From Phalacrocorax aristotelis (lineage: Eukaryota; Chordata; Aves; Suliformes; Phalacrocoracidae): a stretch of 64,000 nt of DNA. Below the pieces are notes generated by a model, which saw nothing but the letters and a program-made list of their open reading frames with translations, did not search any database and was not told the origin of the DNA. Positions 62,986 through 64,000 of the stretch are shown piece after piece. Each line of letters starts with the position of its first letter. The first letter of the stretch is position 1. The position numbers and the translations under genes are program-made. The stretch is from assembly GCF_949628215.1 (NCBI RefSeq), contig NC_134281.1:45776512-45840511 (forward strand), in the 5' to 3' direction.

Positions 62986-64000
62986 AACGTGACCAACTCT
63001 GCTGTGCCTTTCTACGTTTTTAAATACACAAGTTCTTAAGTGTATTGCACATTTGCGTAGTCTGCTCTAAGGCTGCTTTGTACCACGATGGCTTGAGAAA
63101 TTTGAGTAGGTTTATTTGCTGAAGGTATTGTTATCCTGAGGTTATATTTAGACTTGCTGATTTAGTTACTTTGTCTTCATACCATCAAAACAGCTCTTGG
63201 AACTAGGAGAAAAAAAGAGATGACTTGTTACAGGGAGAAATAGTAATTTGATATCTGGCTGACTTTTAAATTACATATTTAATGCCATCATTTCATCTGA
63301 GAAGTTCTGATTTCTCAATTCAGTCTGTAGGTTTTAGAGGCTTTTAGTACGATTATTTAATTTGTGCAAATGTTTATTATTTGATTGTAAATCAATGTTA
63401 TGGAATTATTGGATACACTTTGATTTCTAAATAATTAAGCATTTAATTGGAGCCAAGCCAAAAATTTCTTGTCCAAGAACATCTTCAGTAAAAAACTGGA
63501 TTCAGAAAAAAGGCCCATGTGGGAAAGCTGTGCAGAAACTGAGCACTTCAGCACACAAGTAAAAGCTGTTCTATAGCGGTGTGCGGTCTTGGCATGGAGT
63601 TGTAGTAAGCTGCTGTCTTCTTAAATGGAGGTCTAGCCTACAAAACGGAAACAGATTTCTGTTGGGTGACAACCTCTGAATGCTGGTGCTCTGTTGTGCA
63701 CAATGTGAGCTGCATCCATGTCTGCTTGTTGATTTGAAATGCCTGCCTGTGCAGGCCCCTGCTCGGTATGTGTGCCTGGCTCTGTCACAGACCTCGCTTT
63801 GCTTTACCAGGAGCACTGATTTGCACAGGGACTGCCTGTCACTATTCTTCCTGCTTAACTTCATGGTTTGGTGTTACACTCAATCTGGTGACTGCTTTTT
63901 GGAGCTGTCTGCTATTTTTATATATTCATTGACATTTCTAAACATTGTCGTGTGAATCTTCTCCAATACTTTTGTTTTCTACCCTTTTTTGGTAAAAAGC
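62986..64000. other. Intergenic DNA downstream of COA7
   Basis: AT-rich up to about 63560, more balanced afterwards. No exon, RNA gene or repeat recognised. Two ~90-codon overlapping antisense open frames at 63571-63955 look like chance. Confidence 0.5.

Overview
The window is ordinary vertebrate nuclear DNA, almost certainly from a bird. It shows intron-split genes with GT-AG sites, CpG-island promoters, CR1 LINE fragments, an LTR family of the type common in bird genomes, and low overall repeat density. Four protein-coding genes can be traced exon by exon, and each conceptual mRNA keeps its reading frame from start to stop codon. I see no bacterial features, CRISPR arrays, RNA genes or operons.

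Layout: (1) 1-4684 is flanking DNA beyond SCP2, with a solo LTR and an ancient CR1/L3-like LINE tail. (2) 4685-27568, minus strand, is SCP2: 16 coding exons, 534 aa, a peroxisomal thiolase fused to a sterol-carrier domain and ending in the AKL peroxisome signal. Exon 12 sits in its own CpG island and holds the start codon of the short pro-SCP2 form (140 aa). Introns carry a defective LTR retrovirus, a CR1 fragment and older MIR/CR1 relics. (3) 27815-35195, plus strand, is ECHDC2: 10 exons, 292 aa, a mitochondrial crotonase-family protein. Its start codon is only 246 bp from that of SCP2, so the two share a CpG-island promoter. (4) 38399-58182, minus strand, is ZYG11B: 14 coding exons, 732 aa, the substrate receptor of a CUL2 ubiquitin ligase. 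Its first coding exon supplies only the initiator ATG, and one intron uses a GC-AG donor. (5) 61151-62862, plus strand, is COA7: 3 exons, 231 aa, a cytochrome c oxidase assembly factor. A 36-bp tandem repeat with small upstream ORFs lies just before its start codon.

The order SCP2-ECHDC2-ZYG11B-COA7 matches the human 1p32 neighbourhood, except that ZYG11A, which lies between ZYG11B and ECHDC2 in humans, is absent. The genes are not a pathway cluster: two deal with acyl-CoA/lipid metabolism (peroxisome, mitochondrion), one with protein quality control and one with respiratory-chain assembly. The nearest thing to a surprise is the internal SCP2 promoter island and the non-coding, repeat-filled interior of the retroviral element. 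I found no credible new biological system.
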